This document shows, in pieces, positions 35,592-43,662 of a stretch of 64,000 bases of DNA. The notes under the pieces are model-generated. The model was not told the origin of the DNA. It did no database searches and saw nothing but the letters and a program-made list of their open reading frames with translations. Within the stretch, counting starts at the first letter, position 1. Each line of letters opens with the position of its first letter. A program made the position numbers and the translations under genes. This DNA comes from Streptomyces sp. NRRL B-1140. Lineage in GTDB: Bacteria; Actinomycetota; Actinomycetes; Streptomycetales; Streptomycetaceae. The stretch spans positions 1 through 64,000 of the forward strand of contig NZ_LGEA01000148.1 in the NCBI RefSeq assembly GCF_001280065.1. Direction: 5' to 3'.

Positions 35592-36185
35592 ATGCCGATC
35601 ACACCTGCCACCGCGACGCACAACCCGTCGAACGGCACCGCAGACGCGATTTTGCTGGAACTGGTCGACGAGGACGGCGTGACGATCGGCACCGCGGAGA
35701 AGCTCGCCGCCCACCAGCCGCCCGGACAGCTGCACCGCGCGTTCTCGGTGTTCCTCTTCGACGAGTACGGCCGGCTGTTGCTCCAGCAGCGCGCGCTGGG
35801 CAAGTACCACTCCCCCGGTGTGTGGTCCAACACGTGCTGCGGCCACCCCTACCCCGGCGAGGCGCCCTTCGCGGCGGCGGCACGGCGTACCTTCGAGGAG
35901 CTCGGCGCGTCCCCGTCCCTGCTGGCGGAGGCGGGCACGGTCCGCTACAACCACCCGGACCCGGAGTCCGGCCTCGTGGAGCAGGAGTACAACCACCTCT
36001 TCGTAGGCATGGTGCAGGCCGTGGTGCGGCCGGACGCGGAGGAGGTGGCGTCGACGGTGTTCGTGACCCCGCCGGAGCTGGCGGAGCGGCACGCCAAGGA
36101 CACCTTCTCGTCCTGGTTCATGACCGTCCTGGACGCGGCCCGGCCGGCGATCAGGGAACTGACGGGCCCGTCGGCCGGCTGGTGA
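35592..36185 (+). CDS. idi: Isopentenyl-diphosphate delta-isomerase, type I
   Basis: This 197-residue Nudix-fold enzyme interconverts IPP and DMAPP. It has the catalytic cysteine region WSNTCCGHPYPGE and the second active-site region EYNHLFVG, with Glu and Tyr as in E. coli Idi. Of two nearby ATGs (35586 and 35592), the second has AAGGA at proper spacing and is preferred. It lies about 10 kb from the hopanoid operon in the opposite orientation and complements it functionally. The gene is convergent with an ATPase gene across a terminator. Confidence 0.94.
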   Translation: MPITPATATHNPSNGTADAILLELVDEDGVTIGTAEKLAAHQPPGQLHRAFSVFLFDEYGRLLLQQRALGKYHSPGVWSNTCCGHPYPGEAPFAAAARRTFEELGASPSLLAEAGTVRYNHPDPESGLVEQEYNHLFVGMVQAVVRPDAEEVASTVFVTPPELAERHAKDTFSSWFMTVLDAARPAIRELTGPSAGW

Positions 36186-36188
36186 CCG

Positions 36189-36206
36189 GGTCCCGGTGAC
36201 GGGACC
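36189..36206. terminator. Bidirectional terminator between idi and the ATPase gene
   Basis: GGTCCCG (36189-36195) and CGGGACC (36200-36206) form a 7-bp stem with a 4-nt loop. It fills almost exactly the gap between the two convergent stop codons. Confidence 0.55.
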
Positions 36207-36713
36207 TCAGACGAAACGCGCGGGCTGGAGCGGCAGGGCGGCCCAGATCACCTTGCCGCCGCTCGCGGTGTGCTCGACCTCGCACACACCGCCCGCCTCC
36301 CGGGTCACCTCGCGCACCAGGAGCAGTCCGCGCCCCCCGGTGCGGCCGTGGTCGGCCTCGAGCGCGGTCGGCCGGTACGGATGGTTGTCCTCGACCGACA
36401 CCCGGAGCCACTCGGCACCGACGGCCAGCTCGACGGCGATCGTCGGGGACAGCACGGCCGCGTGTTTCACGGCGTTCGTGACCAGCTCGGAGACGATCAG
36501 CAGCAGCCCTTGCGCCACATCGTCGGCGACCGGCACCGCCTGACGCAGCAGCAGGTCCCGCACGGCGTGCCGTGCCTGGGGGACCGAGGCGTCGACCGCC
36601 GGTGCGGTGAACCTCCAGACCCCTTCGTAGGGCAGCGGATCCGCGGGCCCCGGGCCGAGGGGCGCCGCGCCGCCCTCTGGGCGTGGACCGAACCCACGCC
36701 CGTCGTCGTCCAT
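36207..36713 (-). CDS. Anti-sigma-factor-like ATP-binding protein (RsbW/HATPase_c type)
   Basis: This protein of about 168 residues consists of a single GHKL ATPase domain. The N-box is LIVSELVTNAVKHA and the G-box is TGGRGLLLVREVTREAGG. Streptomyces carries many such proteins, and some act as anti-sigma factors or anti-anti-sigma kinases. The ATG at 36713 is chosen, with GAGGGTGG 10 nt upstream. The frame extends to 36806, but the extra residues do not look conserved. No partner sigma factor or antagonist gene is adjacent. Confidence 0.83.
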   Translation of the reverse strand: MDDDGRGFGPRPEGGAAPLGPGPADPLPYEGVWRFTAPAVDASVPQARHAVRDLLLRQAVPVADDVAQGLLLIVSELVTNAVKHAAVLSPTIAVELAVGAEWLRVSVEDNHPYRPTALEADHGRTGGRGLLLVREVTREAGGVCEVEHTASGGKVIWAALPLQPARFV

Positions 36714-36896
36714 AGTCCGGTCGCCACCCTCGCGCTCGATTGTCGCCACACACCGAGTGTTGGGAACGATGCGCCTCGCGCCCCGGAACTGAACAGAAGT
36801 CAGCACGTATCGAGCGCTTCTGACCGTTGGCGTATGACACGGTCAGTTGTGGGACTGGTCCTGTCCCTGTTGTGCCGTCTCGGTGAACTATTCGGG

Positions 36897-36924
36897 TTGT
36901 ACGGGTTTGGCATCCGGATAGCAT
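36897..36924 (+). promoter_or_regulatory. Promoter of the enoyl-CoA hydratase gene, probably leaderless
   Basis: TTGTAC (36897-36902) and TAGCAT (36919-36924) are 16 bp apart, a good principal-sigma match. The -10 ends 7 bp before the ATG at 36932, so transcription should begin at or next to the start codon. No ribosome site is present, which agrees. Confidence 0.6.
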
Positions 36925-36931
36925 CCGGCGC

Positions 36932-37687
36932 ATGGAGCCGCAGCTGCAGCACCGCGTGACCGACTCGGTCGCGACGGTCGTCATACGTCATCCCGAGAAG
37001 CGCAACGCCATGACGGCCGCGATGTGGCGCTCCCTCCCTCCGCTGCTGGAGGAGCTCGCGGGCGATCCCGCCGTGCGGGCGCTGGTGCTGACCGGTGAGG
37101 GCGGCACGTTCTGCGCCGGGGCCGACATCTCCACGCTGCGGGGTTCGCCCGAGGAGGCGCAGGGGCTGGCCGTGCGGGCCGAGGAGGCGCTGGCCGCGTT
37201 TCCGAAGCCGACGCTGGCGGCGGTCCGGGGCCATTGCGTGGGCGGCGGCTCGCAGCTGGCGGCGGCCTGCGATCTGCGGTTCGCCGAGGAGGGGGCGCTG
37301 TTCGGTGTGACGCCCGCGAAGCTCGGCATCGTGTATCCGGCCTCCTCGACCCGGCGACTGGTGTCCCTGGTGGGGCCGGCCACCGCCAAGTACCTGCTGT
37401 TCTCCGGGGAGCTGATCGACGCGCGGCGAGCGCTGCGCACCGGGCTGGTGGACGAGGTGCTGCCCGAGGGCGAACTCGGCAAGCGGGTCGCGGAGTTCAC
37501 CCGGGTCCTCGCGTCCCGTTCGCAGCTGACACAGGCGGCGGCCAAGGAGTTCGCGGACGGGCGTACGGACCGGGACGACCACTGGGCCGGGCAGGCGCGC
37601 GCGAGCGGCGACACCGCGGAGGGTGTCGCCGCCTTCCTGGAGCGCCGGCAGCCGCGGTTCGGCTGGAGCGTGCCTACGTCAGGATGA
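36932..37687 (+). CDS. Enoyl-CoA hydratase/isomerase family protein
   Basis: This 251-residue crotonase-fold protein has the oxyanion-hole segments GEGGTFCAGADIS (about residue 60) and GHCVGGGSQLAAACDLRFA (about residue 105). It should hydrate or isomerise enoyl-CoA esters. VTPAKLGIVYPASS holds the usual region of the catalytic Glu, but no Glu is obvious there, so a non-hydratase activity is possible. A promoter 7 bp upstream suggests a leaderless message. Its 3' end overlaps the convergent DJ-1/PfpI gene by 14 nt. Confidence 0.87.
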   Translation: MEPQLQHRVTDSVATVVIRHPEKRNAMTAAMWRSLPPLLEELAGDPAVRALVLTGEGGTFCAGADISTLRGSPEEAQGLAVRAEEALAAFPKPTLAAVRGHCVGGGSQLAAACDLRFAEEGALFGVTPAKLGIVYPASSTRRLVSLVGPATAKYLLFSGELIDARRALRTGLVDEVLPEGELGKRVAEFTRVLASRSQLTQAAAKEFADGRTDRDDHWAGQARASGDTAEGVAAFLERRQPRFGWSVPTSG

Positions 37688-38309
37688 CGCCGGAGTGCGT
37701 GCGGAACAGTTCGACGAGGTGCGCGGGGGCCTTCCCGGGTGAACCGGCGTCGTAGGGCGGCTGCGGGTCGTACTCGGCGGCGAGCTGGACGAGCTGTGCG
37801 TGGTCGTCGCCCGCGATCCGGCCGAGCAGGGTCAGTCCCATGTCGATGCCGGAGGAGACGCCGGCCGCGGTGACGTACTTGCCGTCGGTGACGACCCGTT
37901 CTCCCGTGGGTTCGGCGCCGTGGCGCTTCAGTTCCTCCAGCGCCAGCCAGTGGGACGTGGCGCGCCGGCCCCGCAGGAGTCCGGCGGCGGCGAGCAGCAG
38001 GGAGCCCGTGCACACGGATGTCGTCCAGGTGCTGGTGGCGTCGGCGGTGCGCAGCCAGGTGAGCAGGGGGCCGTCCGCCGCCAGCGGCAGCGGGCCCGGG
38101 CCGCCGGGGACGACGATGATGTCGGGGCGGGGGACGTCGGCCAGGGCGCGGTCGGCGGTGATCGCGAGGTTCCCCGAGTCGTTCCGTACGGGGCCGGCCT
38201 CCTCGGCGACGAAGACGGTCTCCGCGTCCGGGAGCCGGCCGAGGGTCTCATAGGGGCCGACGGCGTCGAGGGCGGTGAAGCGGTCGTAGAGGACGATGGC
38301 GATCTGCAC
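37674..38309 (-). CDS. DJ-1/PfpI family protein (isonitrile hydratase-like)
   Basis: This 211-residue glutamine-amidotransferase-like protein has the nucleophilic elbow SVCTGSLLLAAAGLL followed by RRATSHW, a pattern seen in isonitrile hydratase and related DJ-1/PfpI enzymes. VVPGGPGPLP precedes it. It is encoded 49 bp downstream of a GlxA-type regulator whose sensor half has the same fold, so the two probably form one operon. The substrate is not known. Confidence 0.88.
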   Translation of the reverse strand: MQIAIVLYDRFTALDAVGPYETLGRLPDAETVFVAEEAGPVRNDSGNLAITADRALADVPRPDIIVVPGGPGPLPLAADGPLLTWLRTADATSTWTTSVCTGSLLLAAAGLLRGRRATSHWLALEELKRHGAEPTGERVVTDGKYVTAAGVSSGIDMGLTLLGRIAGDDHAQLVQLAAEYDPQPPYDAGSPGKAPAHLVELFRTHSGVILT

Positions 38310-38358
38310 GGAGTTCCTTCCGTCGGCGGATGTGGTGCGTTCGGGGTGTCCGGGGCGT

Positions 38359-39318
38359 TCAGGGCGTGGTCGCGGGGCGGAAGCGGCGGCGGTATTCGGC
38401 AGGGGGCGTTCCGAGCGTCCTGACGAAGGCGCGGCGCATGGCCTCGGGCGTGCCGTAGCCGCTGGTGCGGGCGATCTCCTCGATGCCGTCGCCGGTGTCC
38501 TCCAGCAGGCGCCGGGCGTGTTCCAGGCGGACGCGGTCCACGTAGCGGCCCGGTGTCATGCCGGTCTCGGCGCGGAAGGCGCGGGCGAAGTGGCGGGGCG
38601 AGAGGCGGGCGCGGGCGGCGAGGGTGTCGACGCAGAGGTCCGCGGCCGGGTGGTCGGTGATCCAGCGCTGAACGTCCCGGAGGGGCTCGCGCTGTGCTGT
38701 CTGGGCTGCGAGCTGGGCGCTGAACTGGGCCTGGTTGCCGGGGCGGCGCAGGAACACCACCAGGTGGCGGGCGATGGTCAGGGCGGCGTCCCGGCCCAGG
38801 TCCTCCTCGACCAGGGCGAGGGCGAGATCGATGCCGGCGGTCACGCCCGCCGAGGTGGCGATGTGCCCGTCGCGTACGTAGACGGGGTCGGGGTCGATCT
38901 CGACGGCCGGGTGGGCGCGGGCGAGCCGGTCGCAGTACGCCCAGTGGGTCGTGGCGCGGCGGCCGTCCAGCAGGCCCGCCTCGGCGAGCACGGCGGCACC
39001 GGTGCACACCGAGACCAGGCGCCCGGCGCGCGGTCCGCGCTCGCGCACCCAGCCGACCAGGCGCGGGTCCGGCCGCAGGCTGCCCGTGCCCCCGGGCACC
39101 AGGAGGATGTCGGGGTCGGGCGCGCGGGCCAGCGGCTCGTCGGGGACGAGGGTCAGACCGCTGGTGGTCCGCACGGGTGCCCCGTCGAGTGAGGCCGTGC
39201 GGATCCGGTACGCACCGGGGGCGAGCAGGTCCGCGCCCGCGAAGACCTCCAAGGGGCCGGTGACGTCCAGACTCTGCAGGCCGTCGAAGAGGACGGCGAG
39301 AACCGTGCGGGGGGCCAT
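38359..39318 (-). CDS. GlxA family AraC-type regulator with DJ-1/PfpI domain
   Basis: This protein of about 319 residues has an N-terminal DJ-1/PfpI-fold sensor (FDGLQSLDVTGPLEVFAGA, LLVPGGTGSL, SVCTGAAVLAEAGLL) and a C-terminal AraC DNA-binding domain (LAARARLSPRHFARAFRAET, SGYGTPEAMRRAFVRTLG). The sensor keeps the Cys of the nucleophilic elbow. The ATG at 39318 gives the family-typical N-terminus. It likely controls the PfpI gene directly downstream. It is divergent from an SCO6745-type gene. Confidence 0.92.
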   Translation of the reverse strand: MAPRTVLAVLFDGLQSLDVTGPLEVFAGADLLAPGAYRIRTASLDGAPVRTTSGLTLVPDEPLARAPDPDILLVPGGTGSLRPDPRLVGWVRERGPRAGRLVSVCTGAAVLAEAGLLDGRRATTHWAYCDRLARAHPAVEIDPDPVYVRDGHIATSAGVTAGIDLALALVEEDLGRDAALTIARHLVVFLRRPGNQAQFSAQLAAQTAQREPLRDVQRWITDHPAADLCVDTLAARARLSPRHFARAFRAETGMTPGRYVDRVRLEHARRLLEDTGDGIEEIARTSGYGTPEAMRRAFVRTLGTPPAEYRRRFRPATTP

Positions 39319-39404
39319 GCCGTCGATTCTTCGCGGGGCGCCGCGTGGCGGCAAGGACGAGTACCCCACCTTTCCTGCCATGCGGCGCCCACCCGTGGAG
39401 CACA

Positions 39405-39420
39405 TACCAAGCGGTTGGTA
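39405..39420. promoter_or_regulatory. TetR-type operator upstream of the SCO6745-like gene
   Basis: TACCAA-GCGG-TTGGTA is a 6-4-6 inverted repeat ending 11 bp before the ATG at 39432. It resembles operators of actinobacterial TetR regulators. No TetR gene is adjacent, so the regulator would be encoded elsewhere. Confidence 0.5.
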
Positions 39421-39431
39421 ACCTGCCGGGC

Positions 39432-40301
39432 ATGACGACTGCCGCTCTGGAGCCGCGCGCCGGCCGACGCTGCCACACCGTGCTCAACTCCCTGCACGCG
39501 ACGCACTACTTCTCACCCGACCTCGGGCGCGAGCTGGGCGCCGTCGGGGTCACCGACCCGCGTGCCGTGAACTTCGCCGTGCGGGCCGCCGCCTTCGGAC
39601 CGGTCGGGGCCGGGGTGGTGACGGCCGCCTTCTACAACTACAAGCACGAGCTCGTGGCCCGGTACGTGCCGGCGGTGTGGGAGACCGCCACCCCGGGGCA
39701 GGTCCTGGCCGCACGCACGCGTGCCGTCGACGCGACACTGCGCCGCCTGATCGGTGAGGAGGCCCTGGCATCGGCGGAGATGGCCGAGGCCGCCCGGCTG
39801 GCGCTGCGCGCCGCCGAGGCCTGCTCGCGCGCGGCGCGGCCGCTGTACTCGGCACACGCCGACCTGCCCGTCCCCGAGGAACCGCACCTCGCCTACTGGC
39901 ACGCGGCGACCCTGCTGCGCGAGCACCGCGGCGACGGGCACCTGGCCGCGCTGATGTCCGCGGGCCTCGACGGCCTGGAGGCGATGGTGACCCACACGGC
40001 GACGGGCAAGGGCATGGCTCCGAAGTGGGTGTGCGCCACCCGGGGCTGGAGCCGGGACGAATGGGAAGCGGCGACGGACCGGCTGCGGGCGCGCGGGCTG
40101 CTGGAGGCCTCGGGCGACCTCACCGAGCGGGGCGTGGCCCTGCGCCGGGAGATCGAGGAGGAGACGGACCGTCTGGACCGCGCCCCGTACGAGCATCTCG
40201 GCCCGGACGGAGTGGCCCGGCTGACCGAGCTGGGCGGGGTCTTCGCGCAGGCGGCACTCGGGGCGGGGGCGTACCCCGCGGATCTGATCGGCAAAGGGTG
40301 A
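39432..40301 (+). CDS. SCO6745-family protein, probable DNA-binding/helical protein
   Basis: This 289-residue protein begins with RRCHTVLNSLHATHYFSPDL, contains FYNYKHELVARYVPAVWETA, and ends in a winged-helix-like segment (GWSRDEWEAATDRLRARGLL to LTERGVALRREIEEETDRLD). The whole pattern is that of the Streptomyces group named after SCO6745. Its function is not established. The C-terminal MarR-like part suggests nucleic-acid or ligand binding. A 16-bp inverted repeat sits right before its start. Confidence 0.8.
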   Translation: MTTAALEPRAGRRCHTVLNSLHATHYFSPDLGRELGAVGVTDPRAVNFAVRAAAFGPVGAGVVTAAFYNYKHELVARYVPAVWETATPGQVLAARTRAVDATLRRLIGEEALASAEMAEAARLALRAAEACSRAARPLYSAHADLPVPEEPHLAYWHAATLLREHRGDGHLAALMSAGLDGLEAMVTHTATGKGMAPKWVCATRGWSRDEWEAATDRLRARGLLEASGDLTERGVALRREIEEETDRLDRAPYEHLGPDGVARLTELGGVFAQAALGAGAYPADLIGKG

Positions 40302-40375
40302 CGCATAGTGACGCGTCTTCGAGGTACCCGCACTCCACCGGCCGACGAGGTCGGGAGTGGAGAAAGGGGAATTTC

Positions 40376-40501
40376 GTGTTCCGTGCTATCGCAGACGTGC
40401 TGCGCCAGATCGGCGGCGCCATCGCCACCGTCGTGACCCTGCCCTTCCGGGCCCTGGCCCGGCTGTTCGGCGGAGCCTCGTCCTCCACCCGCAGGGCCTG
40501 A
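40376..40501 (+). CDS. LPFR-motif small protein
   Basis: This 41-residue protein starts with MFRAIADVLRQIGGAIATVV, continues with TLPFRALARLFGGASS and ends in TRRA. The central hydrophobic/amphipathic helix followed by LPFR is the hallmark of a small Streptomyces protein group. GTG at 40376 is preceded by AAGGGGA at good spacing. It likely associates with the membrane. Its role is unknown. It lies 74 bp after the SCO6745-type gene. Confidence 0.8.
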   Translation: MFRAIADVLRQIGGAIATVVTLPFRALARLFGGASSSTRRA

Positions 40502-40600
40502 TCCGCAATCCGACCTGCCGGGTGCCGCCCTGATCCCCATGTGCCGGTGCCACCTGCCACAATTGCCGCGCAACCTCAGCGGAGAAGGCGGTACGGGATC

Positions 40601-43000
40601 GTGACGACACCCGGGTCCAACGGGTCCATCAACACAGTGTCCATCGAAGGCAGGATCGCCGAGGAGCTCGGCGTACGGGAGCGGCAGGTCAGGGCCGCCG
40701 TGGAACTGCTCGACGGCGGTTCCACGGTGCCCTTCATCGCCCGCTACCGCAAGGAAGCGACGGAGATGCTCGACGACGCGCAGCTGCGCACCGTCGAGGA
40801 GCGACTGCGCTATCTGCGGGAGCTCGAGGAGCGGCGGACGGCGATCCTGGAGTCGGTGCGCGAGCAGGGCAAGCTCACCGAGGAGCTGGAGGCGAGCATC
40901 CGGGGCGCCGAGACGAAGGCGCGCCTGGAGGACATCTACCTCCCGTACAAGCCCAAGCGGCGCACCAAGGCGCAGATCGCCCGCGAGGCCGGGCTGGGGC
41001 CGCTGGCGGAGGGGCTGCTAGGCGATCCCACCGTGGATCCCCTCGCCGCGGCCGCCGCGTTCGTCGACGCCGACAAGGGCGTCGCCGACCCGCAGGCAGC
41101 CCTCGACGGCGCCCGCGCGATCCTCACCGAGCGGTTCTCGGAGGACGCCGACCTGATCGGCGAGCTGCGCGAGCGCATGTGGGTGCGCGGGCGGCTCGCC
41201 GCCAAGGTGCGCGACGGCAAGGAGGAGGCGGGCGCGAAGTTCGCCGACTACTTCGACTTCGCCGAGCCGTTCACCGAGCTGCCCTCGCACCGCATCCTCG
41301 CGATGCTGCGCGGCGAGAAGGAGGAGGTCCTCGACCTCGTCCTGGAGCCCGAGGAGCAGACGGACGGCCCCTCCTCGTACGAGGGGATCGTCGCCCAGAA
41401 GTTCGGGATCGCCGACCGGGGCCGCCCCGGGGACAAGTGGCTGAAGGACACGGTCCGCTGGGCGTGGCGCACCCGCATCCTGGTCCACCTCGGCATCGAC
41501 CTGCGGCTGCGGCTGCGTACGGCCGCCGAGGACGAGGCGGTGCGGGTCTTCGCCGCCAACCTGCGCGACCTGCTGCTCGCCGCCCCGGCGGGCACCCGCG
41601 CGACGCTCGGCCTCGACCCCGGTTTCCGTACCGGTGTGAAGGTCGCCGTGGTCGATGCGACCGGCAAGGTCGTCGCCACGGACGTCATCCACCCCCACGT
41701 CCCGGCCAACCGGTGGGACGAGGCCATCGCCAAGCTGGCCCGCCTCGCCAGGGAGCACGCGGTCGAGCTGGTCGCCATCGGCAACGGCACGGCGTCCCGC
41801 GAGACCGACAAACTCGCCGGGGAGCTGATCGCCAAGCACCCGGAGCTGAACCTGACGAAGGTGATGGTGTCCGAGGCCGGCGCGTCCGTGTACTCGGCGT
41901 CCGCCTTCGCCTCGCAGGAGCTGCCCGACATGGACGTGTCGCTGCGCGGCGCCGTGTCGATCGCCCGCAGGCTCCAGGACCCGCTGGCCGAACTGGTGAA
42001 GATCGACCCGAAGTCGATCGGCGTCGGCCAGTACCAGCACGACCTGTCCGAGGTGAAGCTGTCGCGTTCGCTGGACGCGGTGGTGGAGGACTGTGTGAAC
42101 GGCGTGGGCGTGGACGTCAACACGGCGTCGGCCCCGCTGCTCGCCCGGGTCTCCGGCATCACCTCCGGGCTCGCCGAGAACATCGTGGCGCACCGGGACC
42201 AGAACGGGCCCTTCAAGGCCCGCGGCGAGCTGAAGAAGGTGGCGCGGCTCGGCCCGAAGGCGTACGAGCAGTGCGCGGGCTTCCTGCGGATCCGCGGCGG
42301 CGACGACCCGCTGGACGCGTCGAGCGTGCACCCGGAGGCGTACCCGGTGGTCCGGCGCATGGTGAAGACCGCCGGGCAGGAGGTCGCCTCGCTGGTCGGC
42401 AACACCGGGGTGCTGCGCTCGCTGCGGCCGCAGGACTTCGTGGACGACACGTTCGGTCTGCCCACCGTCACGGACATCCTGAAGGAGCTGGAGAAGCCGG
42501 GCCGCGACCCGCGCCCGGCCTTCAAGACGGCCGCCTTCAAGGAGGGCGTGGAGAAGATCTCCGACCTGTCGTCCGGGATGATCCTGGAAGGCGTCGTCAC
42601 GAACGTCGCCGCGTTCGGGGCGTTCGTCGACGTCGGTGTGCACCAGGACGGCCTGGTGCACGTCTCCGCGATGTCGAAGACGTTCGTGAAGGACCCGCGG
42701 GACGTGGTGAAGCCCGGCGACATCGTCAAGGTGAAGGTGCTCGACGTCGACATCCCGCGCAAGCGGATCTCGCTGACGCTGCGTCTGGAGGACGAGGCGG
42801 CCCAGCAGGGACAGCAGGGCGGCGGCTCGGGTGAGCGCCGGCAGCGGGGCGGGCGTCCGCCGCAGCAGCGGCAGGGCGGACGTGGTGGCGGCCGTGGCGG
42901 TGGCGGCGGTTCGCGTCAGGCACCGCCGCCTGCCAACAGCGCGATGGCCGATGCGCTGCGCCGCGCGGGGCTGGCGGATCCCAAGGGCGGCAAGCGCTGA
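40601..43000 (+). CDS. tex: Tex family RNA-binding transcription accessory protein
   Basis: This protein of about 799 residues has the Tex N-terminal helical domain ([19 protein letters not shown]), the YqgF-like RNase H fold ([18 protein letters not shown]), helix-hairpin-helix repeats ([20 protein letters not shown]) and a C-terminal S1 RNA-binding domain ([20 protein letters not shown]). An Arg/Gly-rich tail follows, which is common in Streptomyces Tex. The GTG at 40601 is used. A later GTG at 40638 would drop 12 poorly conserved residues. It acts in the cytoplasm on RNA and transcription complexes. Confidence 0.93.
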   Translation: MTTPGSNGSINTVSIEGRIAEELGVRERQVRAAVELLDGGSTVPFIARYRKEATEMLDDAQLRTVEERLRYLRELEERRTAILESVREQGKLTEELEASIRGAETKARLEDIYLPYKPKRRTKAQIAREAGLGPLAEGLLGDPTVDPLAAAAAFVDADKGVADPQAALDGARAILTERFSEDADLIGELRERMWVRGRLAAKVRDGKEEAGAKFADYFDFAEPFTELPSHRILAMLRGEKEEVLDLVLEPEEQTDGPSSYEGIVAQKFGIADRGRPGDKWLKDTVRWAWRTRILVHLGIDLRLRLRTAAEDEAVRVFAANLRDLLLAAPAGTRATLGLDPGFRTGVKVAVVDATGKVVATDVIHPHVPANRWDEAIAKLARLAREHAVELVAIGNGTASRETDKLAGELIAKHPELNLTKVMVSEAGASVYSASAFASQELPDMDVSLRGAVSIARRLQDPLAELVKIDPKSIGVGQYQHDLSEVKLSRSLDAVVEDCVNGVGVDVNTASAPLLARVSGITSGLAENIVAHRDQNGPFKARGELKKVARLGPKAYEQCAGFLRIRGGDDPLDASSVHPEAYPVVRRMVKTAGQEVASLVGNTGVLRSLRPQDFVDDTFGLPTVTDILKELEKPGRDPRPAFKTAAFKEGVEKISDLSSGMILEGVVTNVAAFGAFVDVGVHQDGLVHVSAMSKTFVKDPRDVVKPGDIVKVKVLDVDIPRKRISLTLRLEDEAAQQGQQGGGSGERRQRGGRPPQQRQGGRGGGRGGGGGSRQAPPPANSAMADALRRAGLADPKGGKR

Positions 43001-43021
43001 CTGTTCCTTCCGGGAGACCGT

Positions 43022-43091
43022 GGGGAGCTGCGGGCCCGTTGTGGCTGGTCGCGCAGTTCCCCGCGCCCCTGGGAAAGAGGCGCTTCGCGCC
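43022..43091. repeat. Streptomyces intergenic repeat / terminator-like element
   Basis: The segment GGGGAGCTGCG (43022-43032) pairs, with one G-U, with CGCAGTTCCCC (43052-43062) around GGCCCGTTGTGGCTGGTCG. A second small hairpin, GGCGC-TTC-GCGCC, follows (43079-43091). I recognise the consensus as one that recurs between genes across many Streptomyces genomes. It lies right after tex and may end its transcript. Confidence 0.6.
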
Positions 43092-43113
43092 CCTTCCGTT
43101 CTAGGGTTGCTGA

Positions 43114-43662
43114 ATGCGTGCCATCACCTGGGAAGTATCCGGGAGCAGGGGGTTCGAGACCGCCTGGGTCCAGATCGCAAATGGCGTACTGCGGGCGCGT
43201 GGGCGAGCCGTCGGGACCATTCCCGAGCCGTACTGGATCACGTACGAACTCGATACGGCCGACGGGTTCGTGACCCGCCGGCTGCGGGTGACGGCCGAGA
43301 CCGCGGACGACGTGCGCACCCTCGGCCTGCGGCACGACGGTCACGGCCGGTGGACCGCGGACGGTGAGCCGCTGCCCGCCGTCGACGGGGCCCTCGACTG
43401 CGATCTCGGGCTGTGCCCGCTCACCAACACCATGCCGGTGCTCCGCCACGGGCTTCATCAGGTGCCCGGCGAGCGGGAGTTCCTGATGGCCTGGGTGTCG
43501 GTGCCGGACCTGACGGTGCGGCCGTCGCGGCAGACGTACACGCATCTCGGGCCCGGGCGGGCCCGGTACTCCTCCGGTGACTTCCGCAGCGATCTCGAGT
43601 TCGACGACGAGGGATACGTCGTCGACTATCCGCATCTGGCCAGGCGTCTGACGGCCCGCTAG
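43114..43662 (+). CDS. Putative glycolipid-binding domain protein
   Basis: This 182-residue protein shows the pattern of the putative glycolipid-binding family (PF06475): ITWEVSGSRGFETAWV, then PYWITYELDTADGFVTRRL, DGALDCDLGLCPLTNTMPVL and the C-terminal DLEFDDEGYVVDYP. No signal peptide or membrane segment is seen. The biochemical role is not established beyond the family name. It is convergent with an ABC-F gene, and the two TAG stops overlap by 2 bases in the sequence CTAG. Confidence 0.8.
   Translation: MRAITWEVSGSRGFETAWVQIANGVLRARGRAVGTIPEPYWITYELDTADGFVTRRLRVTAETADDVRTLGLRHDGHGRWTADGEPLPAVDGALDCDLGLCPLTNTMPVLRHGLHQVPGEREFLMAWVSVPDLTVRPSRQTYTHLGPGRARYSSGDFRSDLEFDDEGYVVDYPHLARRLTAR

Noticed and set aside
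40601..43000. Large antisense frames within tex as genes
   Set aside because: Both long minus-strand frames are complements of strongly conserved Tex coding sequence and lack ribosome sites.
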